In this document: positions 33,601 to 43,564 of the stretch, one piece after another | Numbering within the stretch: position 1 is the stretch's first letter | Layout: every line of letters starts with the position of its first letter | From: Phymatolithon calcareum | Taxonomy: Eukaryota > Rhodophyta > Florideophyceae > Hapalidiales | NCBI GenBank assembly: GCA_977006965.1 | Contig: OZ345378.1 | Span: 1,364,001-1,428,000 of the forward strand | Direction of reading: 5' to 3' | Length of the DNA: 64,000 nt | Notes under the pieces: model-generated | Told to the model about the DNA's origin: nothing | Seen by the model: only the letters and a program-made list of their open reading frames with translations | The model's database searches: none | Program-made: the position numbers and the translations under genes

Positions 33601-35130
33601 ATGGGAGGAGAAAGGAAAGCTGCGTTTCCGCTCTGCCGTTCCACTTGTTATTATATCCCATTAGCGCCATGGGCTGTGTATACTGCGGCGCTTCTGCCGA
33701 GCTGGCAAACGTTTGTTGTGCTGAAGGAAGCCTGGAGAACAATTTGCAAAGGTGAATCCCTCAAGTTCTTGTCGTTTGCTCGTTCGGTCCAACCCAACAT
33801 GGGTAATTTACCTCGTATCGGCCCAGAGCTGAATTATGAACGCAATGAGTTCCTTGGAGATGCCGTATTGAAACTTGTATCGTCCATGATGGCGTACGCG
33901 AATACACCAGCTGGTAATGAAGGTTTGCTGACGGATCACCGCGATGACGAAATAGCAAACGATCACTTGTGCAATATCGCGGTGGAGTACGGAGTTCAGA
34001 ATTGTATTGCGTTTACCGGTATCACAAGGAAGGCTAAAAAATGGCAATGGTTCTGGGGTATACCCCAAGTTGTGAATATGCCTTTCAGTGAAAAAGTTCT
34101 TGCGGATTGCATAGAGGCATTGATAGGGGCACATTATCTTCAAGGTGGGCTTGAATCTGGCGTTCAGTTTATGGACCGTCTTGGGGTCGTGAAAGGAGCT
34201 GAGGTCATTTTGAAAGTCAGGCAATACAAATACGAATCCATCTCTGAGGCTGAAGAAGAGTTGCGGATTCGAAGATGTCGGGACAAGCGCATCGCAAAAG
34301 TGGAAGAAATTTTGCAGTACAAGTTCCGATCGAAAGATATTGTTCTTGAAGCTCTAACGCATGGTAGCTATGCATCTGGAAAGGCGCGGTCATATCAACG
34401 TCTTGAATTTCTCGGTGATGCAGCAATCGGATTTGTGCTTTTGTCGCGATTTTTCCACGAGAATCCCTCTTTAGGACCTGGTGAGCTCTCGGCACTGCGT
34501 GAACCGACATTAAGCAATGATGTGTTTGCTCGTGTGGTGGTGTCGACAGGATTGCACGAACTGATATGGCTCGATTGTATTGCCTTGGATCGAGATATCA
34601 AGAAGTTTGCGAAAGCTTTGCGGGGGGAAAAGGAGGGAGAAGATGTTTGCAAGCTACAAACCGTGCCGAAAGTATTGGGCGACGTCTTGGAATCCCTAAT
34701 TGGAGCCATTGTTGTGGACCAAGGAATGCGACTGGATGGTGTGGAAGATATCGTTGTTCGTCTAATGGCTCCTATGTTGAAAAAGTTCGCAAATCCCGAC
34801 TTGATCATCGAGCACCCCGTGTCGAAGATTTCGCAAGTTGTGCAATCGGCAACTGGGAAGGGGCCTGAGTTTGTTTATCGCGAAGCAGAAACGCCACCAG
34901 AGAACGAGAATGAATCCGAAGCAGGAAGCAAAATCAGTAGGGGAATGGTGCGAGCTCATGTGAACACTGAATTGACGATTGCGGAATGCGTGGTACTGGT
35001 TGCGGGGAAGGAAATTGGGTTCGGAAAAGGCCCAACCAGACGTGTTGCAAAGCACGTGGCGTCACTTGATGCCCTCAAGCGTTTTAGGAGTGACGGCGGG
35101 AGCGCTGATATGCCCGTTTACGACATCTGA
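30610..35130 (+). CDS. DCL: Dicer-like ribonuclease III
   Basis: This intronless 1506-residue protein has the complete Dicer order. Helicase: P-loop ETGSGKT ending at 35, DEVH at 135-138, GMTASP at 168-173, and QARGRAR at 463-469. Dicer dimerisation (DUF283) domain: about 549-635. Platform/PAZ: about 700-1035, with EYYLRRHEV near 971 and LPSW near 1029 matching the end of animal and plant PAZ modules. RNase IIIa: E1077, E1080, D1084, D1166, E1169. RNase IIIb: Q1263, E1266, D1270, D1358, E1361. A C-terminal dsRNA-binding-like region spans about 1400-1490. All metal-binding acids are present; Gln at the first RNase IIIb position is also normal in human Dicer. An acidic, low-complexity insert lies at about 790-870. 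The enzyme cuts long dsRNA or hairpins into small RNAs for Argonaute. Length and intact motifs indicate a working gene. Confidence 0.95.
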   Translation: MSTAIEKPRGYQQEILEHAKKNNVIAFLETGSGKTLVSALLVQHVLENRTSEGRIAVFIVDKVALVHQQAEYMRDICDYNVGTYYGDMGLDDWSGERWLEEFSQKRILVLTAQIFLNALCHGLIQMKCVALLVFDEVHHATRQHPFRRIMVDFYHTLDNHAVRPRVFGMTASPVKVKAGTRSVQDCGEAIAMLEVTMDAKIVGVSDDAQLELDALVPTAAEFVAEYTAAEEEDYDQVQKEDDLAVNSGLDALVPSLTHRGTVADRAKFKGTIKKSKALLAKGSASDMNVLLRKVHFALGKHVAMYLSQELATTSPIAKYRDFRARQHLMEGPIISDRVKVLLDLLVDERKRWGRENVGSEDSFRCIVFVHQRLFAFAVSWVINSILGELKTKCFESRAVVGCHAKSSHLRMSQTQQNEVLNDFRRGVFGVLVATNVVEEGLDIPACSLVIAFDAVQSAKAYIQARGRARSPGSHYVALIPRNSALHADYMAKAYHGSVLMKETVRALNAPSEKMEKWRADLVLEAQRSLDDTSEVVLVSKSTPARVLPAAALTLLNRYCWGLVDCRPRLDPQYVTKKCDKGHICTVVLPEQSPVHKADSGTYQTSGVLAKRIAALNAYRKLYEAGEVDEYLLPKLRVAKKPPGEPRRYRGTKGPKIPQRVRHCDVSHPPPLQRARISKDENDVPTQKQTPQPEEKLMHLYVVHRQRYPPILAKPDMWKGGSQYGVILEYKVGEDDLTALLCPTGGPLLRLEYVGEIGWTEEKERLIRKFMHITEGCVRGHFPQWLSKLEDINETDDETDDDPSRMSVENMDDAGNFGTMSDPGKEKNLALESGSSGDLDDTKTAATGEEMTDEEKMRMKFLKRQRQKISQEHQRKDETPGFFFAPLLEENIPVDASGRINPIDWKAVYPLADYAITGEPSESSTSNWSYSFVVSNHEKNDRVYFVGKVLSGVTMKSKPNGLVSQRFHSIGEYYLRRHEVDLTHETEDLLEGFSVTEFMGGERKAAFPLCRSTCYYIPLAPWAVYTAALLPSWQTFVVLKEAWRTICKGESLKFLSFARSVQPNMGNLPRIGPELNYERNEFLGDAVLKLVSSMMAYANTPAGNEGLLTDHRDDEIANDHLCNIAVEYGVQNCIAFTGITRKAKKWQWFWGIPQVVNMPFSEKVLADCIEALIGAHYLQGGLESGVQFMDRLGVVKGAEVILKVRQYKYESISEAEEELRIRRCRDKRIAKVEEILQYKFRSKDIVLEALTHGSYASGKARSYQRLEFLGDAAIGFVLLSRFFHENPSLGPGELSALREPTLSNDVFARVVVSTGLHELIWLDCIALDRDIKKFAKALRGEKEGEDVCKLQTVPKVLGDVLESLIGAIVVDQGMRLDGVEDIVVRLMAPMLKKFANPDLIIEHPVSKISQVVQSATGKGPEFVYREAETPPENENESEAGSKISRGMVRAHVNTELTIAECVVLVAGKEIGFGKGPTRRVAKHVASLDALKRFRSDGGSADMPVYDI

Positions 35131-36495
35131 CTTGTCCCGAAGCTCGACATGAACACAATGTTCCATCAGCTTCAGTAATTTCGAAGAATTTGGGTAGCGG
35201 TTTCTTTTCATTGTCGTATGGACATGTGCAGTCCTTGTGAAGCAAGGCAAGCTTCGGATAACTCTGGACTGTACCTTGTTTGGCAAATTCAAATGAAACG
35301 ATGCTGGCTCCCTTCTTCGGCGCAAGACCATTGATGATTCTCAGCTGTATAATCATCTGCAGCAGATGGACTAAGACTCTACAAACCTGCAGACTCTTAG
35401 AAATTTTTCAGAACGAGTATCGCGACACTTTAACGGCAACGACATTTCGCTTGTAAGACAGTTCAAAAGCATAAACTGCCTTTCAAGCGCAAATTTTAGG
35501 AAGTAACTGGCTCTGCTATAGCATATCCATTCCTCCAGCAAAGCCACTGGCGTTGACATCGTGTCCGTGTATTTCAGCATGCTCTGAATTCGTTGTTATC
35601 TGAAGAACGAATCTCAGTCTGTGCATTTATGAGGAATTTAATGGGATCGATGTTTACGCCAAGTTGTACTCGCTGCTTCTAGGAATTCTTTAATTTTAGG
35701 AGCGACCAATGAAGACCAGCGTCTTGAAGAGTGCTTTGAGAAAATGCCTTGAGACAAGTGGGCTCCAGGTAAGAGAATGACTGTTTTTCTGCTCAATGTA
35801 ATCTTAGGCGGGAGGAGAGTACACGTTATGCAGTGTCTTGTCCAGCACGAAAGGATCCTCTATTTTTGTCCTGTCGTTACATTGCTCCATTCATGTACAT
35901 GATCACGATCAGGTGGATAATGTTCAAAGAACTATGGAGTTGTAATTACTCTGATTCTGAATCTACGGAAAATTTCCGTGATGCACTCTTTTGCCAACGA
36001 AGCTCGAGAACGTTTACTGCAGCCATAGCAGTGCGCAGTGCTCGCGTAGAGCGAAGGGGACCATGAGAAGGTTTAAACGGGATGTATTGTGGATATGTAA
36101 AGACTAGACGATGCACGCTTGGTAATAAACAGCGTCTCTGTTGTCGTTGTAGTTGTTCACTTGTGCGAGAGGAAGCATGTTATTCTCCAGGAGACTAGGG
36201 GCACCCAAACTTTGTACTCTGCCGCGTTCTCAGAGCACCGCGTTTTAGTAGATGTGACTAGAATTATGCTGATTGCCCTTGCAACTGCTCGTTCCTCCTT
36301 GTTCGACTACTTCGTAGAGCTAAGATTGCGCCTTGAGACAGGCAGCGTCTCCGAATGCTCCAAGTGAGTGCAAAAATGATTTAATCATCTACATTTACAG
36401 CAACCTTATCATACCGCACGCCTTGAGCAGCTTGCTCCGTGCAGGCACCTGTTCAGCATCCCGCATTGGAACGAAGCTCGCCCGAAGCGTTCATT
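35131..36495. other. No gene recognised
   Basis: About 1.4 kb between Dicer and the YJU2 gene. The frames are short and unconvincing. The last part must hold the YJU2 promoter. Confidence 0.45.
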
Positions 36496-37356
36496 ATGGG
36501 TGAAAGAAAAGTCCTGTCGAAATATTACCCACCAGACTTCGACCCGAGTAAGATACCGCGCGTGAAGAAGCCGAGGGACAAAGAAAATGCGGTGCGCTTT
36601 ATGCTTCCAATGTCTGTGCGTTGCGAGACGTGCGGGGCGTTCATGGGACAGGGGCTGAAATTCAACGCACGCAAATCGAACACGGACGAAAATTATCTTG
36701 GGGTGAAGATATATCGCTTCTACATGCGCTGCAAGCAGTGCCCTGCGACGTTTTCCATAAAAACCGACCCGAAAAATAGCGATTACATTTGCGAGGCTGG
36801 TGTTAAGCGCAATTATGAGCCATGGCGAGCGAAGCAAAACGTTGAAGATGCTGCAAAAGCCGAGCGCGAGGAGGCAGACCAGGACACGATGGTGGCACTG
36901 GAAAATAAGACGATTGACGCAAAGACCGAAATGGAAGAGCTTGATGCGTTGGACGAGCTTAAGTCTATCAAGAGTGCGCAGGCCCGAATCACCCCGGACC
37001 ATGTTTTGAAAATGAAGCGGCAGCAAGAAGACGAAGCGATAAAAGAGGTCGAGAATGAAGCGGAGCTCCGAATGCGTGAGGAAGCCGCTCTAGCATTTGC
37101 ACGGAAAAAGGCAACGATTTTGCGAGTTGGAGAATCGAGTCGTGGGCCATTTGCTACCACCGCTGGGTTTCAGAAAGTTGTTGGGCAGTCTGACGGAGAT
37201 TCTCAGAGAGCTAATTTTCCGAAGCCCATTCTTACGGTCAAGTTTAAGCCAAAGAAAGCAACTTCTCCTGTTCGAAAAGATATGAGCGCCTCGAAACCAC
37301 TAAAGGTGGGTGGATTGCTTGATTACTCAAGTTCCGAGAGCGAAGACAGCGGTTAA
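36496..37356 (+). CDS. YJU2: Splicing factor YJU2 / CWC16 (CCDC94)
   Basis: The 286-residue product starts MGERKVLSKYYPPDFDPSKI, nearly identical to the universally conserved YJU2 N-terminus that reaches the spliceosome active site. A zinc-binding core follows with C43, C46, C79 and C82. Then come a long charged helical region (about 115-215) and a Lys/Ser tail ending in an acidic Ser-rich stretch. YJU2 promotes the first transesterification step after Prp2. The frame is open for 19 codons upstream, but the conserved start fixes 36496. It is intronless. Its presence fits a genome that keeps a small set of introns. Confidence 0.93.
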   Translation: MGERKVLSKYYPPDFDPSKIPRVKKPRDKENAVRFMLPMSVRCETCGAFMGQGLKFNARKSNTDENYLGVKIYRFYMRCKQCPATFSIKTDPKNSDYICEAGVKRNYEPWRAKQNVEDAAKAEREEADQDTMVALENKTIDAKTEMEELDALDELKSIKSAQARITPDHVLKMKRQQEDEAIKEVENEAELRMREEAALAFARKKATILRVGESSRGPFATTAGFQKVVGQSDGDSQRANFPKPILTVKFKPKKATSPVRKDMSASKPLKVGGLLDYSSSESEDSG

Positions 37357-37963
37357 GAGGGTATTAGGGATCAAGCTATCTGTAACTCACCTTCGCTGTA
37401 AAACCATGATCTCTCAGGCAGGATGTACCATAAAGAATACTGAACACTTGTAAGAATGAACGTACTGATTGTTCCACAGTGCCCTTCCGTCATCTTTCTA
37501 GAAGGCTCGGTCTTGGCAATGGTGTCCATGCTAGCGCTAGCGGAGACGAGAATTGAGCCACAGCGACAATTGAGTTTTATCGACAACGGCGAAATTGATA
37601 AAATTACAACACTCCACAGCACTATTTGAAATCCAGTAAGCCACAAAACTTCTAGCGAAAGCGAGTTCCACATTTATCTATGTTCAGACGATCTGGTACA
37701 ATCGACAGGAATAGCACGGCGTCGGTGCAGGGGCTGTTTGTCCAGAGTCTACTGTGTAGATTGCCATGAGTCGTGGTCAATGTCCACAAATTGCCGGCAG
37801 GTAGGTGTTTGTTTTTCTTAATTTGTTGAATGGTCCCAGGGACGAATGGAAGAGGTGAATGGAAAGCAGGGGAATTGTTGGCTGGTCTAAGCAAAGAAAA
37901 GGCCGGACGGTAATAGCTTGGAAACGGAATGGTGGCGGTTAGGGGACGAGAAATCGAGGCTGC
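37357..37963. other. Convergent intergenic gap
   Basis: The 3' flanks of YJU2 and beta-tubulin. No further gene was recognised. Confidence 0.5.
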
Positions 37964-39304
37964 TTACTCTTCAGACTCAACATACTGCTCATCCTCATAT
38001 CCCGGATCTTCGATACCTGCTTCTTGGTACTGCGTGTACTCGGAAATAAGATCTGCCATGTTCGCCTCGGCCTCGGAGAATTCCATCTCGTCCATACCCT
38101 CACCGGTGTACCAATGAAGGAAAGCACGTTTCTTAAACATAGCAGTGAACATTGTTCCAACACGCTTGAAGACGTCCTGAATAGTTGTGGAGTTACCAAT
38201 GAAAGTCGCGGTGATCTTCTGGCCTGGTGGCGGAACATCGCAGACGCTAGTCTTCGTGTTGTTCGGAATCCATTCAACGAAATGATTCGAATTCTTATCC
38301 TGGACCTTACGCATCTCGTCCTCAACCTCCTTCGTGCTAACTTTGCCGCGGAAGTACGCAGCGGCGGTGAGGTACCTGCCATTCCGGGGATCACAGTCAG
38401 CCATCATGTTTCGGGAATCGAACATTTGAGAAGTAAGCTCCGGGACGCTAAGAGACTTGTACTTCTCGGCACCGACACCGGAAAGCGGAGCATGTCCAAC
38501 CATGAAGAAATGGAGACGGGGGAAGGGGATAAGGTTAACAGCCAATTTTCTCAAGTCAGCATTTAGCTGACCAGGGAATCGAAGAGAGCAGGTCACGCCA
38601 GACATGACACTAGAAATGAGCAAGTTCAGCTCGTGATGTTCAGGGTTTGCCATCTTGAGGGTGTTTGTGCAAATTTTGAACAGGGCCTCGTTGTCAATGG
38701 AAAACACGACGTCAGCGCTCTCTACAAGCTGGTGAACAGACAGAGTGCAATTGTAGGGCTCGACCACAGTATCAGAAACCTTCGGTGACGGCATGACAGA
38801 GTACGTGCACAGCATGCGATCGGGGAACTCCTCCCTAATCTTGGTGACAAGAAGTGAACCCATTCCAGAACCTGTACCTCCTCCGAGTGAGTGACTGACT
38901 TGGAACCCTTGAAGGACATCACACCCTTCAGCTTCGCGGCGAACGACGTCCATTACAGATTCGATGAGTTCGGCTCCCTCCGTGTAGTGACCCTTCGCCC
39001 AATTGTTTCCAGCGCCAGATTGGCCAAAGATGTAGTTATCGGGATGGAAGAGACCGCCCAGCTTGGAACTCTTGATGCTGTCAACGACACCAGGTTCGAG
39101 ATCGAGCAAAACGGCACGCGGGACATATCGTCCTGCAGAACCTTCAGAGTAGTAAACGCCGGCACGCTCGAGCTGTGTGTCCGATTCACCGATGTACGCC
39201 CCGCTGTAATCAATCCCGTGTTCCTCGGATATGGTCTCCCAGAAGGCGGCACCGATCTGGTTACCGCATTGTCCGGCTTGCAGACTGACGATTCCGCGCG
39301 ACAT
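37964..39304 (-). CDS. TUBB: Beta-tubulin
   Basis: The 446-residue product has the tubulin GTP-binding loop GGGTGSG at 141-147, AGQCGNQIG at 10-18 and the acidic C-terminal tail. It polymerises with alpha-tubulin into microtubules of the spindle. The length and core residues are normal for beta-tubulin. The first residues read [11 protein letters not shown] instead of the usual MREIV start that mediates tubulin mRNA autoregulation in animals. This could be a lineage difference, or a first mini-exon could have been missed. The tail (about [14 protein letters not shown]) is shorter and less Glu-rich than in animals. It is intronless as read and highly codon-biased compared with its neighbours. 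Confidence 0.96.
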   Translation of the reverse strand: MSRGIVSLQAGQCGNQIGAAFWETISEEHGIDYSGAYIGESDTQLERAGVYYSEGSAGRYVPRAVLLDLEPGVVDSIKSSKLGGLFHPDNYIFGQSGAGNNWAKGHYTEGAELIESVMDVVRREAEGCDVLQGFQVSHSLGGGTGSGMGSLLVTKIREEFPDRMLCTYSVMPSPKVSDTVVEPYNCTLSVHQLVESADVVFSIDNEALFKICTNTLKMANPEHHELNLLISSVMSGVTCSLRFPGQLNADLRKLAVNLIPFPRLHFFMVGHAPLSGVGAEKYKSLSVPELTSQMFDSRNMMADCDPRNGRYLTAAAYFRGKVSTKEVEDEMRKVQDKNSNHFVEWIPNNTKTSVCDVPPPGQKITATFIGNSTTIQDVFKRVGTMFTAMFKKRAFLHWYTGEGMDEMEFSEAEANMADLISEYTQYQEAGIEDPGYEDEQYVESEE

Positions 39305-40740
39305 GTTGGTGGAGTGTGACTGCTGGAGTCGAAGACGACTTTGCTCCGAGCGTGGCGGTGATGTTGCGGAACGCTGCAGGTTGTCTAACGCGGTTGCAAA
39401 AGTGGTGAGCGGGTGCAGTGTTGCATAAAATGATTAAGTACAGCGGTGGTAACCCGCGTTTTTGAAATCGTCTGAGGACCTTCAAAAGGATTCCTTTCTT
39501 TTTTGAATGCAAATATCCAAAATTTCAAGTATTTTTCTGGAACCTATGATAATAGTACGCACTCAGAAAAGGCGGTTCTTTCACTGCATTCCAGCTACAG
39601 GTAAATTTCAATTGGTTTTCAGCTAGACTCACCACGCGATCGCATTGCGTCGGCGAGTACGACTAGGTTGGATTTTTCAAAAATTTGTCTAAGCCAGTTT
39701 GGTTGGTCAGTTTGATTTTTCAAATTTCCCCTCAATCGGAGCACTCACTGTAAGCTGTACCTCATACTCAACGGACCACAGTCCCTTTGCTTTTTTCCCC
39801 GTCCAACATGTGCTAGCACATTTTCCCTCTACTGTACGATATATATCATCCTGTTTTCCCCTACATCTTCTATTGTAATTACGAAGTCTGTTGACTTGGT
39901 GCTACAAACGAGAGTGCATTTCCGTCGAGGCTTGGAACCATGTCAGAGCATATACTTCGGAGGCATTGACAATTGCACCGATAGTGAAGATCTTGACGGA
40001 TAGATCGCATCAGGCAGCTCAAACAAGATGCCGCTACAATTTCCGAAGATACTGCTTGGAGATTATTTGACGTAAAACACTCCACTGTGCGACACAATTT
40101 GCCAACAAAAGCTGACCTATGTGAGATGTATCTGACATCGCCGGAAAGTTTGGGTGCCGGAATTCTGCTGCTAGATTCGGAAAGCTCGGCTTCAGGACTT
40201 GGTGGGCATGGACAGCTCGAAATTTAGGAAACATATTTAAAGTCTTTTCTGTGTCGCTCTGCAAGCATGACACTGCGGCATCGACAGACAGTCTGAATGT
40301 GGACATACCGATTTGTCCTCGGTTGCTTCGACGCGCTTGTTCCTTATGAAGGAGATACACCAAATTTTCCAGTCGCCTTCAGCACTTCGTAAGAAGACAT
40401 TCTAATGCCCAGACTTCGGCGTCAGCGCAACGCAGGTCAAAGTCTGACATACCCTGCCTTTGAAAGAGAGGAGGTTCATAACATTGTCCTACTGCCTTTT
40501 TCAATCATTGTTATTGCTACAGTATCCTGAGAATAAAAAGTGCCCGTACAGTGTATGTTTCGATCAAAAAGTCGATCTTCAAAATTCTGCTTAATCTCCA
40601 TAATTTAGGAGATTTTTTGTGATTTCCTACATCTACACTAAACAGAAAGTTTTATGCTTAGAGGCAACGCCTTCTCTATAGTGGAGTGCCTCGCAATAAC
40701 ATGTCTCGCGATTCTGGGGCAGCAATGTTGACAATGAGGA
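39305..40740. other. No gene recognised
   Basis: About 1.4 kb of AT-rich DNA between beta-tubulin and the Sgf11-like gene. Short minus-strand frames (39879-40363) have no domain. The tubulin promoter must lie in the left part. Confidence 0.45.
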
Positions 40741-40788
40741 TCTTCAATGATAACGAAAATCATCGATGATTTTTGTTATCATTGAAGA
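40741..40788. repeat. 24-bp-arm palindrome
   Basis: Arms 40741-40764 and 40765-40788 are reverse complements except for one G/A position that would still pair as G.U in RNA. No loop separates them. It lies about 175 bp before the Sgf11-like gene. Confidence 0.88.
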
Positions 40789-40962
40789 AGCGATCGTTTC
40801 TAGAAAATGATTATTTTTCAAATGAAATCAGACTTTCCGTTGCCACGTGGCACACGGAGCCAAAAGCATGGGCCGGCACCGATGCCGTCATTGTGAGGGA
40901 GTGCACCGGGCAAACTGGCAGCGGGTCGATCGGTCCTTCCAAGCGCATCGTCGAAACGCACT

Positions 40963-41718
40963 ATGGTCAATAGAAAACGGCGCCCACGTTCATCGCAACC
41001 CTCCGCCTCTGCCTCCCCAGCCCCAACCGCCACACCACCGGCACCCACGCCACCACCACCCCCAACGGCAACCGAAACAACAACAAGTGACGCGAGCGAC
41101 TCAGATGCCAAACCTGGGCTCGCGTCCTGCGGCGTCTCTGCACACTCTGGTCAATCCGAGGTCCAGTCTGCGGCCCCTGCGCCACTAATCGCCCGTCTCA
41201 CTTTATCTGAGGGCCGTATCTCACGCTCTACGACGTACACAACGGCCGGTGTAGCCGCCGTGTTGTATGAAGATTTTGTTCGTTGGGCTGTGACCGAGGT
41301 GGCGGTCCGGCACAAACTTTCAACGCATTTGGCGCGTTCTCGCGCACTTACAGCGCGTCCGGCTACTTCTACTTCTCCTGGAAATGCGCTTTATTATGGG
41401 GAGAAGAGTGTCAACGCTGAGTGTTCGAATTGCCATGGTAACGTTTCTGCGTCACGCTACGCGCAACATCTGGAAAAATGTCTTGGACGAGGCGGACGCG
41501 TTTCGTCACGGGCCGCATCCGCACGGCTGAAGGCATCAGCGGAGCGCGCAGAGCGCGAGGACCAATCTGAATCCGCTGTTCCGCGCCGTCGTCGTAATTC
41601 CTCGCAGGATCACGATGAGGGGCAGCCAAAGAACAGCAAGCGACGTCGGGCATCCCCGGTACCTGGTTCGGCCATTCGTACCGGCTTGCCGCCGTCGGGG
41701 CGTAGTAGGGGGATGTGA
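40963..41718 (+). CDS. Sgf11 / ATXN7L3-type SAGA deubiquitinase subunit
   Basis: The 251-residue protein carries the Sgf11 zinc finger C-x2-C-x11-H-x3-C: C154, C157, H169, C173, in the context ASRYAQHLEKCLG. Upstream, residues 100-118 (VLYEDFVRWAVTEVAVRHK) match the N-terminal helix by which Sgf11 binds the other DUB-module subunits. In SAGA, Sgf11 anchors and activates the Ubp8/USP22 histone H2B deubiquitinase. The first about 75 residues are Pro/Ser/Thr-rich and probably disordered; the C-terminal about 70 are basic with nuclear-localisation-like KRRR. It is intronless and convergent with the coiled-coil gene, about 110 bp apart. Confidence 0.88.
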   Translation: MVNRKRRPRSSQPSASASPAPTATPPAPTPPPPPTATETTTSDASDSDAKPGLASCGVSAHSGQSEVQSAAPAPLIARLTLSEGRISRSTTYTTAGVAAVLYEDFVRWAVTEVAVRHKLSTHLARSRALTARPATSTSPGNALYYGEKSVNAECSNCHGNVSASRYAQHLEKCLGRGGRVSSRAASARLKASAERAEREDQSESAVPRRRRNSSQDHDEGQPKNSKRRRASPVPGSAIRTGLPPSGRSRGM

Positions 41719-41832
41719 GTAATGCAATTTATTCGGCGTACTAGTAGGCGGTAAGTTGCTTTTGTTAACTAAAAGGTCAGACGAAAAACTGAAAACCAAC
41801 CGAGTAAAGGTCAAAAAGTTCTTAGTAAGAGA

Positions 41833-42780
41833 TTACAGCGCAAGCTCGTGGAGCTCGGAATTTTGCGACGGTGACTTATCGGATGAAGCAGTTATGCCTG
41901 ACCTGCTCTCCGCCAAGATGCTCGAAACTGTAATCGGTCTGTTCCTCACTGCCTCCTGCTGCTGCTCGAACTTCATCTGTTCTATCTCCTCTTCTGCAGC
42001 TTGGAGTTTACGCTCCAGATCCGCGCATTTGACTACCCACTCGGCACGACTTTTCTCCAACTGTCCGTTAGCTTTCGAGAGCGTTTGGTTTTCACTTTTG
42101 AGATTCCTATTTTCAAGGGCAACCGCCTCCTTCTCGTCGCTCAGAGTCGCGCACTGTAGCTTTACGTCGATAAGGTCAACCACAACCTTTTCATAGCCGC
42201 TTGAAGCAGCATCAAGCGTCTTGCTCGCTGTCACGCGCAACGCGAGCTCCTTACGCTCTTGTCTCAGTTGCACATTCTCTTCCTCGAGATTTGCATTTCG
42301 CATTCGGGAAGCCTTCAATTGTGATCGCAGATCCTCTATGCCGCGCACGGACTCCGGCGGCGCTTCAGCCTGTTCCTGGGCGAGCTGTAATGCAAACATG
42401 TTGCGTTCGGCAACCAACTTTTGCACGTTCGCGACATGGTTTCGGCGCATGGATGCTATTTCCACTTTTGCTGTTGCTAACTCCGAGCGCAACTTTTCGA
42501 GCTCGGCACTGTTTGCATCCGCGGAAGTCTTCTTTTCAGAATCATCAGTCGTCGTGTCGGAATCGCCAATCTTTGTGTCGGAATCGACGGGCTTCTGTCC
42601 GGAAGACTGGACTGGTGATTCCCCAGGCTTCCTACCAGTGGGTGAGGGCCTGTGGAAACTGCGACGCGCCTTTCGGGCGGCATGAGCCGCACGGAGCTTC
42701 GCCAATGCATCGTCGGCTGACGACTTTTCAGCGGCTTTTCCGTCGGTGACCGGGGTTTTTGCTGCGGCTGTCTCCGCCAT
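41833..42780 (-). CDS. Coiled-coil protein
   Basis: The 315-residue protein starts at MAETAAAKTP; the frame is open 76 codons further upstream, but that part is not protein-like. Residues about 5-90 are Ala/Lys/Ser/Asp-rich and probably disordered. From about 95 to 280 there are almost unbroken heptads (ELEKLRSELATAKVEI, QLRQERKELALRV, QLEKSRAEWVVKCADLERKL), predicting a long parallel coiled coil. The end is Ser-rich. No family is recognised: it could be a cytoskeletal, golgin-like or scaffold protein. Confidence 0.7.
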   Translation of the reverse strand: MAETAAAKTPVTDGKAAEKSSADDALAKLRAAHAARKARRSFHRPSPTGRKPGESPVQSSGQKPVDSDTKIGDSDTTTDDSEKKTSADANSAELEKLRSELATAKVEIASMRRNHVANVQKLVAERNMFALQLAQEQAEAPPESVRGIEDLRSQLKASRMRNANLEEENVQLRQERKELALRVTASKTLDAASSGYEKVVVDLIDVKLQCATLSDEKEAVALENRNLKSENQTLSKANGQLEKSRAEWVVKCADLERKLQAAEEEIEQMKFEQQQEAVRNRPITVSSILAESRSGITASSDKSPSQNSELHELAL

Positions 42781-43564
42781 GGTTCTGGAGGAGAGCCGAG
42801 GAGCGGTTCCGCTTTGCAATGCGCGACTTTGTTTCGCGGATGAAGACGGGTTGGCGTGTGTTATAGTCTGGACAGCGTTTTTGGACCGACTGCGGCGGAA
42901 CGGAACATTGGGCCAGGCATTGCTTGCAGTCCCAGGGTATGATATTGAAAAACACGATTTGTACAGTCGAAATGAAATTTGGCATGCATCACATGACACG
43001 GAGGGCAATGATTCCCCGGGCTATTTTTGCCCCACTGTGCCTTTCTATGTCAATTCATGCTTTTGAAGAGTCAGATTTTCTGTTTTTCTGAATCGGCGAT
43101 ATCCGCGCCTTGAAAAAAGCGGAAATATGAATCCAAAATCTCTCCTTTCGCAAGATTTTATTCTTTATCAGACTAAATTGGTTCAACTGGTCTTTACTGC
43201 TCTATCTGTTCCGGGGGAGTGTTAAACTGTGAAACGACTTTAGACCCCCGGGAATAGGGAATAGCGGATGCCCAAGTGTGGCAGCAATGATACTGTGTAC
43301 TGTACTAAAAGATCGCTAGATGTAAGCGGCACAGGTGCCCATATGTCCACCAATGCGTGGTCGTAAACTGTCAGCAAAATGTCATAATCTTCCAAAATTT
43401 TTGGTCGTTCGACATATCGTGTGCCCCTTCGTGGCGCTAGCCTCCACCTGACCTGAACGCCAACACTCTTCCCGGATACTGTTGGCGCAACCTCCGCTCT
43501 AATGCCCACCGCCCGACTTTGATGCCGTTTTGCGAAGAAAAACTTCTGCCTTTGGTCTCTTTCG
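42781..43564. other. Divergent intergenic region
   Basis: About 780 bp between the divergent coiled-coil and PRA1 genes. A minus-strand frame at 43240-43659 overlaps the PRA1 start and has no recognised domain. Promoters of both genes are expected here. Confidence 0.4.

Noticed and set aside
38024-38566. 180-codon frame antisense to beta-tubulin
   Set aside because: Shadow of a highly codon-biased gene.
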